Shown: positions 5,892 through 6,963 of the stretch, in pieces
How the letters are laid out: each line of letters begins with the position of its first letter
Position numbering within the stretch: position 1 is the stretch's first letter
Assembly: GCA_937930625.1 (NCBI GenBank)
Contig: CALHBW010000406.1
Span: forward strand, 1-6,963
Reading direction: 5' to 3'
DNA: 6,963 bases
DNA from: an uncultured Saprospiraceae bacterium
Lineage (GTDB): Bacteria > Bacteroidota > Bacteroidia > Chitinophagales > Saprospiraceae
Translations under genes and position numbers: made by a program
The notes under the pieces: generated by a model
Database searches by the model: none
The model's input: only the letters and a program-made list of their open reading frames with translations
Told to the model about the DNA's origin: nothing

Positions 5892-5929
5892 AAGTAAACT
5901 GTTTTTACTTGATAAACAGGAGTTTTTTT
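5892..5929 (+). promoter_or_regulatory. Overlapping, mutually exclusive hairpins followed by a T-run
   Basis: AAGTAAA (5892-5898) can pair with TTTACTT (5904-5910), while CTGTTT (5899-5904) can pair with AAACAG (5914-5919). The two stems share position 5904 and interlock, so they compete. GAG-free T-run 5923-5929 (seven T) follows the second stem after four bases. The arrangement resembles a small attenuator ahead of the gene at 6011, but the stems are short and AT-rich. Confidence 0.25.
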
Positions 5930-6010
5930 ATTATTTTTACGAGTAATTAACCACCTATGTGGATTAAGATTTAAACATACTTTTCCTAAGGAATTTGTAA
6001 AGAATAACAC

Positions 6011-6963
6011 ATGATAAAAAGACTACAACTCGGTCATCTAAAATTTGGAATTCCTCTACTGATTATCTTATTTCTGGCAATCTTACCCAAAACGCCAGCA
6101 TTTCAAAGCGCGCCTGCTGATTTGGCGGTGGGTATTCTGCTGGATTTATTGATTACTGTTCCCGTTGTTTATTTTTTTATTATCAGGAAAACTAAAATTC
6201 CGAAATTCACCGTCATATATCCCTTTTTGATAGGCGTTGTGGTGGCTGGATTTATCATTCCTACCGAACACCAAGCATTGTTATCAAAAGTCAAATTGAT
6301 TGCTGTGCCGCTTATAGAAGTGGGGTTGGTTTCAGTGCTGATTTATAAAATAATCCAACTCAATAAATCATTCAAGCGACAAGCCAATAACGAAAATGAT
6401 TTTTATGATAATTTATTAATCGCTTGTAATGAGATATTTCCGGGACGAGTCGGACGGGTTTTAGCCACAGAAATTTCTGTATTTTACTACCTGTTTTCAA
6501 CTAAGAAAAAGACGGTTATTCAAGAAAACGAATTTACCTATTTCAAAAAGAATGGTATCAAAACGGTGCTGATAGTGATACTTTTTGTGCTTTTAATCGA
6601 GGCATTCGCCATGCATTTATTATTGGCAAAATGGAAGGAAACAGTGGCGTGGGTAGTCACATTCTTCAGCATATACGCGATGTTTCAAATACTTTCCATA
6701 TTAAAATCGCTGAATAAAAGATTGTTATCCATCAACTATGACGCAAAAATGCTTCACTTGAGATATGGCTTTGCTTCGCAGACTTACATTCCATTTGAAT
6801 GTATCGAAGGCATCGAAAAAAGCACTAAAACTTTGGATAGCAAGGAGCATGTAAAGCTCTCCGCATTTGATATGCTTGACGCGCATAATATCATCATTTA
6901 CCTGAATGAAACACAAACCATTGATAGAATTTATGGTATTCAAAAACAATACAAATCAATCGC
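6011..6963 (+). CDS. Polytopic membrane protein, 3' end outside the window
   Basis: An ORF starts at the ATG at 6011, fixed by an in-frame TAA at 6005-6007, and stays open to the window end (317 full codons plus two bases), so the C-terminus is missing. Hydrophobic segments are at about 12-26, 37-58, 67-83, 95-114, 184-205 and 211-230, giving about six membrane helices. A soluble loop at 115-183 lies between the fourth and fifth. Residues 237-317 look like a soluble beta-rich tail (LLSINYDAKMLHLRYG, then IIIYLNETQTIDRIYGIQKQ). The FTYFKKNG stretch (175-182), then Glu197, His202, Trp208 and Trp214, recalls a Bacteroidota membrane family often labelled beta-carotene 15,15'-monooxygenase in databases. 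I see no support for that enzymatic name, and the match is from memory. It is divergent from the PH-like gene; AAGGA at 5988-5992 is too far upstream to be a normal Shine-Dalgarno. Confidence 0.85.
   Translation, partial: MIKRLQLGHLKFGIPLLIILFLAILPKTPAFQSAPADLAVGILLDLLITVPVVYFFIIRKTKIPKFTVIYPFLIGVVVAGFIIPTEHQALLSKVKLIAVPLIEVGLVSVLIYKIIQLNKSFKRQANNENDFYDNLLIACNEIFPGRVGRVLATEISVFYYLFSTKKKTVIQENEFTYFKKNGIKTVLIVILFVLLIEAFAMHLLLAKWKETVAWVVTFFSIYAMFQILSILKSLNKRLLSINYDAKMLHLRYGFASQTYIPFECIEGIEKSTKTLDSKEHVKLSAFDMLDAHNIIIYLNETQTIDRIYGIQKQYKSI

Larger units (their letters stand above)
5710..6010. other. Divergent intergenic region
   Basis: This 301-bp AT-rich region must hold promoters for both flanking genes. 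It contains a minus-strand promoter-like box (5759-5766), a cluster of TTAACA/TGTTAA half-sites (TGTTAA at 5778-5783, TTAACA at 5796-5801 and 5807-5812) that could be an operator, overlapping small inverted repeats at 5892-5929, and a short CCAC/GTGG inverted repeat at 5951-5962. For the rightward gene the nearest promoter-like box is TACTTTTC at 5978-5985, one mismatch from TAnnTTTG. No ORF is credible here. Confidence 0.6.

Noticed and set aside
6725..6949. 74-residue minus-strand ORF near the right edge
   Set aside because: It is antisense to the open membrane-protein gene that starts at 6011 and has no supporting signals.
6011..6963. Carotenoid oxygenase function for the truncated membrane protein
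   Set aside because: The sequence is mostly membrane helices and shows no set of iron-binding histidines; the name seems to be a legacy database label.

Overview
The window looks like chromosomal DNA of a Bacteroidota bacterium, probably of the Saprospiria/Cytophagia type. The strongest evidence is the secreted protein at 3472-5145, which ends in a type IX secretion (T9SS) C-terminal sorting domain; that system is confined to this phylum and its close relatives. Supporting signs are the AT-rich intergenic DNA, mostly absent Shine-Dalgarno sequences with A-rich leaders, and two exact matches to the Bacteroidota -7 promoter box TAnnTTTG.

Layout. 1-99 is a degenerate 9-bp tandem array that runs up to the start codon of a methionine-rich acidic lipoprotein (100-957). 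A perfect 17-bp-stem terminator follows (1054-1090). 1287-2804 encodes an all-helical TPR-like protein of unknown function. 2805-3471 is a 667-bp stretch with no convincing gene; it holds a TAGTTCA x4 array, a likely terminator, a 29-bp inverted repeat and further hairpins. 3472-5145 encodes the T9SS-exported protein with two lamin-tail domains around an Ig-like domain. A 70-bp convergent junction made almost entirely of heptamer repeats arranged as a hairpin separates it from a minus-strand gene (5215-5709) for a two-helix membrane protein with a PH-like domain. A 301-bp divergent intergenic region follows. 6011-6963 is the 5' part of a polytopic membrane protein that runs off the window.

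The genes appear to be independent single-gene transcription units: each has its own gap, and terminators or repeats lie between them. Three of the five products are envelope proteins and a fourth is predicted secreted. I see no defence system, CRISPR array, transposase, tRNA or rRNA, and no clear multi-gene system. The most unusual material is intergenic. Three different short tandem arrays (9-, 7- and 7-bp units) share an RGTT-headed unit on one strand, and one forms a symmetric hairpin between convergent genes. A 29-bp inverted repeat has a third copy of its core 137 bp downstream. The methionine-rich lipoprotein is the most unusual coding sequence.
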